DNA from: Raffaelea ambrosiae
Taxonomy: Eukaryota > Ascomycota > Sordariomycetes > Ophiostomatales > Ophiostomataceae
Reading direction: 5' to 3'
Assembly: GCA_002778195.1 (NCBI GenBank)
Contig: PCDI01000005.1
Coordinates: forward strand, 2,623,744 to 2,687,743
DNA: 64,000 bases
In this document: positions 33,561-45,029 of the stretch, one piece after another
Position numbering within the stretch: position 1 is the stretch's first letter
How the letters are laid out: every line of letters starts with the position of its first letter
Position numbers and translations under genes: made by a program
Notes under the pieces: generated by a model
Seen by the model: the letters and a program-made list of their open reading frames with translations, nothing else
Database searches by the model: none
What the model was told of the DNA's origin: nothing

Positions 33561-33584
33561 CATACATACATACATACATACATA
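33561..33584 (+). repeat. CATA microsatellite
   Basis: Six tandem copies of CATA, followed by an imperfect extension. Spacer sequence. Confidence 0.85.
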
Positions 33585-33934
33585 GTTACATACATGCGTT
33601 ATACTTGCCGGCTTGCATACGCACAGGTGGAGCAACATACACTATCCAGTATATCCTGCTTGTAGTTGCTTCGCCTGCACCGTCGTCGCATCGCCTCTTG
33701 CAGGACGCTGCATCGCTTCGCATCTCTTTCACTCCCTGTTTTTAATTGTCGTCTTTCTTTTCTCGGCTGTGCAACCAAGCTGGGTTTGCCCTTGCTCGTG
33801 TCCTTTGTTGCGGGCTCTGCAAACCCATTCAAACCTTGCATCCACCATTTCCCGTACATTTGTCTTACTCTGTCGCTACGATACATATTACATACATAGT
33901 ATACGGGGCCAAGGGAGAAGGAAAAGAGAAAATG

Positions 33935-33960
33935 AAAGAGAGAGAGAGCGAGAGAGAGAG
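33935..33960 (+). repeat. GA microsatellite
   Basis: A nearly pure GA tract with one CG interruption, in spacer sequence. Confidence 0.8.
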
Positions 33961-36900
33961 ACGGAACTTTGCGTCGCGGCTCCGGACCAGCTATTCCGAC
34001 GTTACGCTGCCATTTGGACAAAACAGACGAGAGGCAAACCACCCCCCCCCCAAATCAAGAGACGGGACCAAGAAAAGACAAAAAGACAAAAAAAGACAAT
34101 AAAGCATGCCAACCTTGCATTTTCGTTTCATTCGCACACACTCTCCGCCTTGGTTCGTCTGGTTGCGATGCTGACCAACAGACACCCTGATAATGGCACC
34201 ACCTCGCATTCTGTCTCTTTTCAGATTGGGGGGGTTTTCTTGTCATTTTTGACACGTTCGAAAATAACGGCGTTTGTCCGGAAGCCCCCCCCCCACCCTC
34301 TATTAAATCACGAAATCACGAAAGAAAAACTGTGGGAAAAGCAGTGGTAAGTTCCGCTGCCTCCCCTCCTTTTCCTCTTTTTATATTATGCGTTGTCTTG
34401 TTTTGGCATGGGCAGGTGCCAGAGACGAGCTGGCACAAACCGAACCGCAGAATTGCAGAACCGCGGAACAGATAGGCATACAGACATTATTGCATGCACT
34501 TCTCCTCCCACTCGCCACCGAAAGCCCATCGTTGAATAAACGGCCTTTCCGCCTTCTCATTGGACAGGGGCCCACGGAAAGGGGCTTCCGTGATTTCCTT
34601 TCTCCCTCCACTGAGCATGGCTGCCTGAAAGACAACAGAGACTGAGCCTGGGAACAAAGGTGTCTGTTGGTGCGCGCGCGCGCAAGATTACGGTCTAGCG
34701 CCGCCACGCCAGCTGGGATGGGCCTGGGGTGGGCTGCGCGCGGGCGCGGGCTCTTTTTGCGTCCTGGTTGTTCGTTTCGTTCGTTTCGTTTTCTTACTTG
34801 TTTTCTTCTCCCACACTCTGTTCACCCACTTCTGTGCATTCCAAGGTGCATGATCTGTGCGCATGCATGTCTACGGCGTAACCGTAGTTTCTTTTAGCTC
34901 CTTCTTTTCATGGGGCAATAGAGAAAAAAATGCCAGCATTTCTTCCCAACTAGACAGCTCGTACAACAGAGAGACATTTAAAGCAAATAACTGTAGAATG
35001 TGAGAGACTACGTGTCGGTTTCTGTGCTCGTTTATACCATGCGGGCCCCTGCGGTCGTATTGCGCTCGCTTGTGTCTTTGTGTGAGCAGCCAGGATCCGA
35101 CCGGGGACAGTCTCCGGCTTTCCGCTCAGGTGGGTTCTCTGGAGAAAGAAGTGGTTCCTGGAACAGGCGAGGGGTATCTTACCGTGCTGTGTACTCGTAG
35201 GATCCTCCAAAGCTATGTACTATATAGAAACACCACCGAAGACAAAGAAACCAAAGAGGCCGATGAAATCAGAGTCCAGGGACGATGGGCCTACCTGGTT
35301 AGCCGGCACGTGCCTTGTGGCTATGTTGAACTCGACCAAGATCGAATGCGGGTAGCAGGGAAGGATGAGGGATGCAAAAGACGGGGGTTATGTGGACAAT
35401 TTATGTACCATAGTACTGTGGTACGAGTACTAAGCAAGATACCTTCCCACTGCAGGGGAGGTTGGACCTCTCCACGGGAAGCTCCCCGGGTCGGACTGCC
35501 CGACATCACTTAAGCTAGTGACGTATCTAGTTGGATCGGGAATATGTTCCCCGTGAACTGAAAGGTCCCATTGCTCCCAGACAAGCCGGGATAGCCCCTG
35601 CTCTGGGCCGGGACAGCTCTTTGGGGTCTTGGTGACTTTTGGAGACTTTGTGATTTGGCGTGTGTTGGCTTGTGGCTTGTGTTTTCCGTGTTTTCCGTAT
35701 GCTTTGTTCGGTGTTTCTGACCCCTGCATTCTTGTAGACACGCCGTCTGGCAGTGCGATGCTCCTACGGTGAAAGTCATTCTGGCCCGTTTGCCGGACCT
35801 CCTATTTCCCTGGTGGCTTCTTGTGTTGCTTTTTTTTGGGGGGGGTCTCCCTAGCGTCGGCGCAAATCGAAGGAAACAGGCCATGCCAACCAGATCACAG
35901 TCAGGACGGCCAGGCCACCCAGACCGGTCCAGCTGTTCATGCTTGCGCCCAGGGGTTGTCCGTCTATGGTTCGAAGCTAGTTTGGCCTGGGGCAGGGAAA
36001 AAGAAAAGGGTGTACGATACGGACGACCAACGAGAGCGCAGAAGCACAGCATCACGGAAATAGGGGCAGCCAGAGAGGGGGGGGGGGNGGGCATAACGTG
36101 GGCAGGGCCGAGGAGAGGATGCGCTGGGTAGGGTAGCGGGAGGTGTGATGGATGCGTCTGCGGCAGTGTGAGACACACGCAATGTAAGATTGCAGCGTGG
36201 CGGAGAGATGGGGGGTGGTGGTGGAAGACGAAGTTGCGTGGTAGTGGTGGTGGTGGTGGTGATGGTGGAGAAAAGGGCTCACAGCATTACACTGTTAGCG
36301 TGCCTGCCTGTTGTGGTATGCCCATCTCACCTGGTGGCCTCCTGTGGCTGCCCAGCACGAACTCCTCACCAACAGCCGCTGGGCACGCTAAGTCCGCCAC
36401 TGCGACCGGTGCAGAAGCAAGATCTCCACCCAGACACTGGACCTAGGGAGGGGCCGCACACTATATAGCCCCCACTCCGTTTAAGCGCCTCCCTCACATA
36501 CTATGTAGTCGCACCGTCCCATGCGTGTAAGATGGCTGTTATGTTATACTTAAAGTCGGCCCAGCCAGCCTCTCCCCGGCTGTCCTCCACACCCCCCTCC
36601 TGGCCTGCTTCTGGTCCGCTTCTGGAGTCTGGATTCTTCATGGCTGCTGGCTGGCTTTTTGGCTTTGTCATTTAGCTTCTGGCCCTGCCCTTGGCTGCTC
36701 GTTTCTGCCTTTTGGTCCCTGGCTTTTCTCGAGTTCTGTGATGCTTCCTTGCCTGCTTCCGCACTTCAACCGGGGACACCCCGCTTCGTCCTGCGGCCCA
36801 TCTGATCACTACAACGGCCCCAGCCTGCCTGCGCGAGCGCATCCGTGCAGGATCGGGAAGCGAAAGGACCCGCGGAGCGGCTTGCTTGCTCTGGTCTCCT

Positions 36901-37239
36901 GCATTGGTGGTGTTGGCCCGTTGTCTGGTTGCTGTGTTTTGTCGACTGCTCACATTCTTGTCTTCTCATAATCTCGTTTCTCATATTCTCGTCTCCTTCC
37001 CGTCTTGTCGTTTCGTCTTCTCTTCCTCTGGCCAGCCCATCTCGACGCTGATTTGCCTGCTGGCCTGCTGGCCTCGATACCCACTCTTCTTTAGGTCTCC
37101 TTGTGTTCTCCCGTCTCCTCACATGCTCGCCTCACGCATATCTGGCGCTTCTCCCATTTCCTCTGTCTTTCCCACACCCTCCCCACTGTCCTCATCTCCT
37201 TCCTTCCCATCCTTCCATCTTCCTCCCTCCTCTCCAGAC

Positions 37240-39714
37240 ATGTCGTCCTGTCTGTGGCAGAAGCTTATTGCAAAGCGGTACTCCGACGTTACCAAGGCCG
37301 AGGTTCGTTTCATCCCAAGTGTTCTTCCTTGCCGTTCTCACGTGTAGATCCAAAAGATCGCCTACTCCGGCAAACAAAAGCCCACGGACTCACACTCACA
37401 CTCACACTTCCACCAGGCCGACATCCTCAACCAGGCATTCGTCGAGGCACCGTACCTCTTCCAGTCCTCATCGTCCTCAACATCCACGACCGACCAGGCC
37501 TCGTTCCGGCCACGGAAACGTCAGCGGACATATTCTGGCGACAACAGCTCTATTTCAACAAATAGCGTGGCTGCACGACATCTTCCCCAAGATCAACAGT
37601 CAGACAAGCTGTCAGACCGGCAACCGGATCGCCAAACGCCCACGCCTTCGGCTGGACTCAACGGCTCGATTTCTTCCGCGTCAGCTTCGGCGTCAACTTC
37701 GATATCTGGCCCGTCAGTTGCTTCTCTCCTGCAAGATACCACCACTAGTGACACACCTGCATCCAGCCAAAGCCGGGTAACCAACCAACCTGTCGCGAGC
37801 ACCAGCAGCGGTACCAACGGTAGAATCGGACACAGTATCGCCAGTGGCTTCAACGGCTTCAGCGACTTTAACACCAACATTTTCCACACCTCCGCCCCCG
37901 ACCCATTATGGAGGCCACACGCCTTATCCGCCACCGAGGCGCTGGGCATAGGGTCCGAAGACGCTCGGTTTTTGTTCATCCTGCTGTCATTTCTGGCCTC
38001 TAGAGTACCCGTGAGCCTTCTTGTCCGCGGAGCAACCCCTCGCAAGCGGTGGGGCGCCCAGGGTGAACTGGATGAGGCAAATGCATTCGAGGTCGGCCTG
38101 GCGCTGGAGCTGATGGACTTGCTCTCAAACGAATCCCAGCTGCGAAATCTCTTGAATGAGCTGGTCCAAGCACGCCTGGTCTTTCACAACGAGGACGAGA
38201 CCTATACCGTCAAGGAAGACGTTGCGACAAAGTTACGGAACGGCTTGCCTGGTGAGCAGCTGGTATTCTGGAGGTTTCAGGCGGTAGTTGTCGCATACCG
38301 GGCTGTGCCGTGGAAGTATCTGGAATCGGTGTAAGGAGAATTTCTTCTGTTGTATTTCTTGCTTTTGATGTCTTCCAGTGCTTGATGTTTCGCTTCTTTC
38401 GCGGCAATCTCTGATCTCGTCTTTAGAAACCTGGACATGAAAGGCGATGGCTACACCAGACATATCCAGCACGTTATGGAAGCAGCCACAGACCTGTTGC
38501 CAACATGCCGGGACTCTGTCAGGTCGGATATTGCTCTCTCGCTCCTCGAAGCCTCCCGGTTCCCCACCATGCGTTGGAAGCGCTTTTGCGTGGGCTATGC
38601 CCGGTCGCTGTCAAGAGGCTTGGAGTTGACCGCCGAGGACGAGGAGTATCTGCGTTGCCGCATGGCCGAAGCCGAGGCTGTGCTGTACCGACTGAGTGGC
38701 AACACGTCGGAGTCAACCCGCGCCCTCGATAGTCTTGCCAACATCAGCAACAGCACCGGCTCGTTGCTGTCGCTATGTCACAAGCGACTACACGCTGCGC
38801 TCGGCTTAGCAGCTGTCCAGCGAGCGCTCAACGCCATCCAAATTGGGGACGTGCAGGCAGCACATAAAACCCTCGATGACTGGAGGCCCATTGGATCCAG
38901 CAGCTGTCCGCTCGAGGAGGTTGTGGTCGTGCGCAAGTACATGATTATGGGCCGCATGCACCGACTCAGTGGCCGGTTCAAGGACGCCAAGTTATTGCTG
39001 GGGCACTCGCAATCCCTCATCAATCGCCGCACCCACAGCCTCGTGTATGGCGAAGAAATGCGTGACCTCGTTTGCGACCTGGCCGACACGGTGCGTGAAC
39101 TTGACGAAGCCGTTGATGCCGAACACCGTCTGCGAGCTGAGATTGCCGAGGCTCGTCCAGAGGCGAAAGTGTTTCGCGGACACGCGCTGCTGCAGTTGTC
39201 TCTGGCCGAGGCCCTGTTTGCCCAACAGCACTACTGCGAGGCAGAACAGCTTTGCAGAGACATCAAGATACGCTATGCCAGCAGCAGCAGCAACACATCC
39301 AACACCAGTGGCTGTCACGGCAGGCAGGGCTTGTTAAAGGTCGAAAGGTTGCGTATCAACATCACACTAGCCAAGCTGCGCCATGTCCAGCAGGACGACA
39401 AGGGCGCGATGCCCTTCTGGATTGAGGCACTCGCAAGCGTCGACAAGCTACCGCTCGACACCGGTGGTACGATCCGGGTCATCATTGCCTCGATCAACGA
39501 CATTTTAAATCGAAGAAGCGAGGTTGCGGACCAAAGAAGTGGTCGTCCGAGCAAGAACGGTGGCAACTCTGCTTCTGCTGGCCATTATTCCACCGCAACC
39601 CTACCGGATAAAACTTCGAGACCGCCAGGTACCACGCACTGCTACGTTGCCGGACTGGGTCGCTGGTCGGACTATTTGCAGGCGAAAGCAAGACAGCGTC
39701 CTGGATACCACTGA
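37240..39714 (+). CDS. Conserved-looking fungal protein with winged-helix-like and TPR-like helical regions, function unknown
   Basis: Three exons (37240-37302, 37348-38330 and 38427-39714) give 777 residues. Intron 1 is only 45 bp, with donor GTTCGT and acceptor TAG. Intron 2 has donor GTAAGG and acceptor TAG, and its join gives KYLESVNLDMKGDGY. Without splicing, the frame stops directly after the second donor. Residues about 25-205 are Ser, Thr, Gln and Asn-rich, with a basic patch (RPRKRQR) that could be a nuclear signal. About 205-350 is a compact block (EDARFLFILLSFLASRVPVS, LLVRGATPRKRW, LVQARLVFHNEDETYTVKED) that resembles the winged-helix segment found after the nucleotide-binding domain in fungal STAND proteins, but no P-loop is present. 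The rest is alpha-helical with TPR-like spacing (ALGLAAVQRALNAIQIGDVQ; ALFAQQHYCEAEQLCRDIK). The block pattern recurs in many unnamed fungal proteins, from memory only. Confidence 0.7.
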
Positions 39715-42700
39715 GATAGGGATGGAAGGGGGGACACGACCGCTGAGAACAGGCAAATGGTCTGACCAGCTCGGTCTGATGCTTCACCGGTCTGCTCCCA
39801 CCCCCAAAAAGGAGAAAAAAAGAATGGAGTTGGCAGAATAGATGGGGAAATTTTCGGAAAATTATACAATGCGACCATGAATGCGACCAAAGAACCAAAA
39901 GCACGATGTGGCACAGACACAGGCATTGCAGGGGGGGAACTGTTGTCCGGACAAAAGAAAAGGGAAGGAACCAAGGGGGGGAAGGAGCGTTCGTACCGCG
40001 TCTTCGGTACACGAAGCCTTTCCATGGGACTTCTGGGCACTTGCCTATCCAAGGCAGGGACTACCCTACCATTTGCTAATATCAGCTGTTTGCGGGAAAG
40101 GCGCATAACACAGCCCAAATGGGAAAGAACAGGGAAAGCTCTTGCCGATTGCGATACACACATCCGGGGATGCACCTGCCAGTTTTTTGGTCTTTCTTTT
40201 GTCCTTTCTTCTCATAACATAGCGGAACCAGCCCGCTTGCGATTTCTATCTGACCATGACTGGAGACATGGCGAAAAGAAAATGACACCCGCACAGCTCT
40301 TGAGACCGTTTTTGGATACACTTTTATTTTCTTGGGGTGGTTTGCTTTTTGTTTTGTTGTCACTTGGAAAACATGCCTCTTGACTGCCGGAACTCCGGTC
40401 TGGCGTCAGGGCACCTTTGCTAGAAACATATACATGACTCTCATGATGAGATGGACCACTTTGAATGGTACAGGATACTTGACCGCAAGAAGCGGGAAAC
40501 GGGAATACGAAAAAAGGGGGGGAGGGATACTGGATACCCGAACGAGGGGGAACGGCGGCACACGAGCCCGTGGTGTAATGTGGCTCTTTGTTTTATTCGC
40601 TTTTTTTTGGTCAATCTGTTTCATATGCTTCTTTTCCACCGCATTTTCTCTCCACGTACGACTTTTCTAATATTAGACGTTTACTTCCGACGAGAGCATA
40701 TTATTTTTACCTAACTCCGTCCCGTTTCCATAGCGAATAAAAAAATTCCCCGGCTTCCGCTGTCGCGGCTTCTGATGATGGCTATGCGCAATGTGTCGTT
40801 GCCATGATGCTGACAAGGTGTATCTTACACACCGAAACTTTCTACGTCATGAAACAAACAGAACACTGCGTGGGCCGAGAAACGAAGGACGATGGACCAG
40901 TCTAGCCAAGGCAACTACCGCGAACTAAATAACGCCGCTCGTGCCGACCATCCGATCAATTACGGTGGTGCATTCGATTTTATGAAGAGCATAGAGGTCG
41001 TTTGTTGCAAAGTAATGCTTTTTCTGTAGAGGATGGGGGCGAAAAGAAGCATGGATTCGGATATGGTCGACATCCCAACAATTTTGCCTGTGGCGCGATT
41101 GTTTGTCCTGGCCCGTGGCGGCGCTGACGGGGAGCAGCAACGACAGAAACCGTAAAATTACGCCAAAGGGCCATGGCATTTGCTCAGCGTGGGATGCGGA
41201 AAAGTGCTTGGACCTGGTCAGCCCATCGAACACGATACTCCATGTCTAAGAGTCGGATATTTGGGCTTGGGTCCTTGTTACTTATTAGTTATGGCCCTGT
41301 ATTACTGGGGCTCCCATCAGATTATCCGGGTATTGACCGACCTTCCAATAGGTCCATTACCTGGGAGGAACCTGTGGTCAACTCCCAAATCACCCCAAAA
41401 CCCCCCAAGCCAAGCGTTGAGAAAAGAACGACCCCAATTTCGTCTTGGGTGATTTTGGTGCCCGAGACCCAGAAAATACCCCAGAAAATATAACATAAAA
41501 ATAAAAAACGATCTCGGTCCGTATCGTGGTCACCCGATTCTTGGTAAAAGGGGGGTGGCTGAGCCTTTTGATACCGACTTTCCTTTCTTTTCCTTCTTCT
41601 TTTGCGGGTTGAGGGTTTCTTTGCTGATGCCATCCTCCTAATGTTTTCATAGGTACTCGGTGTGTGGCTCCCAAATTTTCTGGATGCCGACGGGGGTTTA
41701 TTGTTCCCCTTCTTTTGTTCTTCTGGCCATCTCCTAATTTTTTATTTTTTTATTTTTGCTTTGCTTCCTCTCAGCGGCACCTGTTTCTCGTGGCAAGTGG
41801 CCGCATAAGCAGGCCTGTTGTCATGATTTAGACGGTTCGAGAGGCATATTTTTGTGCATGGTTTACCGTTTTCCCGCATTTCTTTTTGTGACCAGTCAGC
41901 CCCCCCATCCCTGGTGAGACTTGGCAAATCCTGGGCAATATTGGGTTTTGGGCTGACTCTTCAGCCTGCCCATTCTGACAGCGCGCAAGTTGGGCAACAA
42001 GTTCTGCCAGAGGGCAGACGGGAGACTCTGGTCCAACGGAAGAGTTGCTCCAGTCCCTTGCAGATAGGCCTGCGCGATTTTCCCCGGTTTGTTTCCAAAA
42101 CAGAATGTACGTATATGCCTCGTCAAGTAGAGTACACCCCGCGTCTTCTTTTTTTTCCCTGCCTCTTCTGCCTTTCTTAGTCTGTTGACACACGTGCTCT
42201 TCGTACTTTTGATATCCTGGCTATTCCTTTCTGTCGCACGGATATGCAAGAAGAGGAGCCGCCTCGGCGAATAGGACGACTGCGTTAACTGGCGTGACCA
42301 CCTGTTTGTGATGGAGGTGTGTCGTTCAGCTAAATTTCTGGTGCACACGTGTAGCTCTCCAGCTGGACCATGCAAGGGCATCGATCGAGACCACACGAGG
42401 ATCGTCCAAGAAGGGTCAGACACGGCCGAATTTACCTGCCAGACTGGTCTGTGATACAGCGGATATGGACTGGGACCATGGTAGGAGATGCAAATCAAGG
42501 TGAGCCGGGTCTGGCTCCTATTGGACGGTCGGTTTATTCCCTCGTTTATGCAGAAGGAGGAGAAAAGAGCAAGGGACGGGCAGGGGATGGCACGGTGAAA
42601 AAAGAGAGGAAATCAAGTACAACTTGGCATGGCCATTATGTCTCGTTTTCTGTCGTTTTCACATAGGCCACAACGTCGGACTGTCGAGCTACGGCTGAAG

Positions 42701-44471
42701 GGGCATGCACGAGGGCAAACGGGGACACGGAGACTCAAAAAGACCGCCAGACAGATTCGAAAATGCCAGCAACACACGAAACATGTTAAGGCGGCACTTA
42801 GAGGCACCTAATGGCGCTTAATAGCACTCCGAAAACTAACGTGAAGCCCCCCGCCGAAATAATGCCAGAACAAAGAGAAAAACAACCCGCCCACTCGTCC
42901 GTTCTGAAAGAGAGGGGTTTTTGGTCATGGTCCGGTAAAGTTTTGTGCGAGCATCAACTCGCAAGCAACTCGAAAATCAAAGATCCGCATGAGAGAGATG
43001 ATAGAAAATCGAAACATGCGGGCTCTAGAAAGAACTCGACATTGCCAAGACATCTGACAGGGTGGTGCCGAGACGCTCCTTCCCTGTCTAAATTACTAGC
43101 TGAATTGTCCAACGGGTTGCTGTTTCGGCGAGCTTGCCATGACGTCACATTTCCTGTTTTGCCGTGTTTGCATTTTATTTTATTCGTTCTTCTGCCATCT
43201 TACGCGGCCAGTATGGGGACCCAAAGAGGCATGTCCCTTTCCTGGTAGAGAAACCAAAAGAGGGGGAGACCCAGAAATGTCTTACAAAGAGACAATACAA
43301 GGACCAAGTGTGGCGACTGAGTCTCCTGTTGTTGTGTTGTTCAGGCCGGCACCGAGTCGGGACCCAGCCTAAAGTGGGATGCTGGGGCTGGCTGGGGCAA
43401 GCGGGTCGGACTGGCCAGCATTAACTGAGAGGTGTCTCCGATCCAGTACGGTGTAGGAGGCCAAAGGAGAAGGACCTTGCTCGTAGCCACGCAATGGGAG
43501 GTACGTCGTTGGTGGCCAGTCATGCAAGAGTAAAACAGACACAGAGGGAAGGAGCAGCCCAATATTGCAGAAACGGCAAGAGCGTGCCCACTACAGCAGG
43601 AGCAACTATGTGGTCCTCTCTTCAACAGCGGCATGTCGGACCTGATTGGTTCCGGGCTGCGCTGTGGTCTGGCTGGATCCGCCCCAGCGCGCGCGCGGCG
43701 TGCTTGCCCATTCGGGGCCAAGCTTTTTGCTGGCGAGTGTCCCGCCGGGCTAGCTGGCACCCCCCCCCCCCCCCCTGCACGAGGCGTGGACCCCCACCAT
43801 TTGTCTGCCCCATAGGCTGTGTCTGGTAGTTAACTATGTACATAGTAAGATGCTCTCATTAAGAGACATACGAGTAACGTAACCCGGCAAAGGGGTCCAC
43901 AGAGCCCCTTCGATCCTTCCCCGTGCAGTCGAGACATGTGTGGGCACGCAGTGTGCAGGCGTGTGTGTGTGTAACTACCCCTCCATGGTAGACGGGTTTT
44001 GGGTTTCGGGGTAAGCTTGTAGAAAGTCCTCTACACAGCAGGTAGTCCCTCGCGCAGTGCTCTGCGTGTCTTTGCGTGGAGGTCCATGGCAGCTTCCTCA
44101 TCCACCCAATTTCCTTCAAATTGGCCTGGCTCCCCCCCTCTGCCCCCCCCCTTTGCCCGATCCCACTCTCTCAACACACGACTTTTGCCTCATTTTCTTG
44201 CTCTCCCGCCGCCTCTGCTCGTAAACAGCACCCCGTCCAAGCACCCCCAGTTGCGACACCCCGTTCGGTAAGAACTTATACACACCCTTCCCTTCTCTGT
44301 TCCTCCAACAACCCAAGCCGCAAACAGCTGTTATTGTCTCCTGTCGCCTCCGTCACCCGATTTAAGAGAGGACAACTGTTGTCTTTTGCTTTTTCTCGTG
44401 TCCTTCCTGATCCTGATTCTGTATCTTACCGGCTTCGAGTACTAGCTTCCTGTACCTGTTTCTTGTGTCAG
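39715..44471. other. Spacer upstream of the glutamate decarboxylase gene, distal part
   Basis: No supported gene in 4.8 kb. Long but low-quality frames occur (plus 39877-40383, minus 41896-42498); they lack family resemblance and are crossed by homopolymers. A perfect 14-base palindrome lies at 43834-43847. Confidence 0.5.
43834..43847. repeat. Perfect 14-base palindrome
   Basis: ACTATGTACATAGT reads identically on both strands. The same 14-mer recurs at 57843-57856, and related shorter forms are scattered through other spacers. Confidence 0.85.
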
Positions 44472-44519
44472 AGTCCTGTACCACAGTCCTGTACCACAGT
44501 CCTGTACCACGGTTCTGTA
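44472..44519 (+). repeat. 13-bp tandem repeat upstream of glutamate decarboxylase
   Basis: Three perfect copies of AGTCCTGTACCAC followed by a diverged fourth (GGTTCTGTA). The array lies about 510-560 bp upstream of the ATG, in a pyrimidine-rich stretch. Confidence 0.85.
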
Positions 44520-44652
44520 AGCTCCCTGCCCCAGCAGCCAGCCCCTGCTCTTGCAGCTGGCCAACCGGGTAAAGGGGCTCTGCTGCTGTCATTTCGGCTT
44601 CGTCTCCTGTCGTGTTCGCCTTTCCTGTTCCGCCGGGGCTCTGTCCCGGTTT

Positions 44653-44692
44653 TGTCCATGCCTGTCCATGCCTGCCCATGCCTGTCTACGCC
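44653..44692 (+). repeat. 10-bp tandem repeat upstream of glutamate decarboxylase
   Basis: Four copies of a 10-mer: two perfect TGTCCATGCC, then TGCCCATGCC and TGTCTACGCC. Located about 340-380 bp upstream of the ATG and about 170 bp before the TATA box. Confidence 0.85.
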
Positions 44693-44857
44693 AGGCCGCC
44701 AGCTCTGGCCACAGAGAGTTTCTAGAGACCTTCCAGAAACGTCCCCAGGCGGCGTGTCAGCCAAGGCGACATAAGCTTGCACAACCATGTCCCATCACCG
44801 AGCCATCCTCCTAGCAAGGCACCCCTCCCTCCCGAGACGCTCTGCTAACGGCTCAAC

Positions 44858-44865
44858 TATATAAA
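44858..44865 (+). promoter_or_regulatory. TATA box of the glutamate decarboxylase gene
   Basis: TATATAAA, 165 bp upstream of the ATG at 45030, in the right place for a leader of about 130 bases. AGGGG (44573-44577) and CCCCT (44822-44826), the core of the stress response element, lie upstream. Confidence 0.65.
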
Positions 44866-45029
44866 CAGCTCTGCCCGTAGCAAATTCCAGAGCTTGTGTT
44901 TGCGGTCTCCAGCATCAAGACACCAACAGCTCTCAAAACTCTTCTCTCTCCTGCTTTGCCAAGCCCATCGAAAGCTCTTTGAAGGCTCCTTACAGCTTTT
45001 CAAGATATTTCGCTCCCAACACCGCCACC

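Larger units (their letters stand above)
31748..37239. other. Spacer of 5.5 kb without a supported gene
   Basis: The left end is the promoter of the acetylornithine aminotransferase gene, and the right end, which is strongly pyrimidine-rich (about 36960-37235), the leader of the next gene. Between them lie microsatellites, homopolymers, two single N bases (32389 and 36088, both beside homopolymers) and several copies of a short palindrome-like motif. Open frames of up to about 245 codons occur but have the composition of the repeats they cross. Confidence 0.5.

Noticed and set aside
33613..34350. 245-codon plus-strand frame
   Set aside because: Crosses GA and C repeats and has matching biased composition; no family resemblance.
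39877..40383. 168-codon plus-strand frame in the spacer
   Set aside because: No motif, no leader or splice signals, and a competing frame of similar quality overlaps.
41896..42498. 200-codon minus-strand frame
   Set aside because: No recognisable domain; average composition and homopolymer-containing.
44076..44774. 232-codon plus-strand frame upstream of glutamate decarboxylase
   Set aside because: It is the pyrimidine-rich promoter with its tandem repeats read as Ser/Pro/Leu codons.
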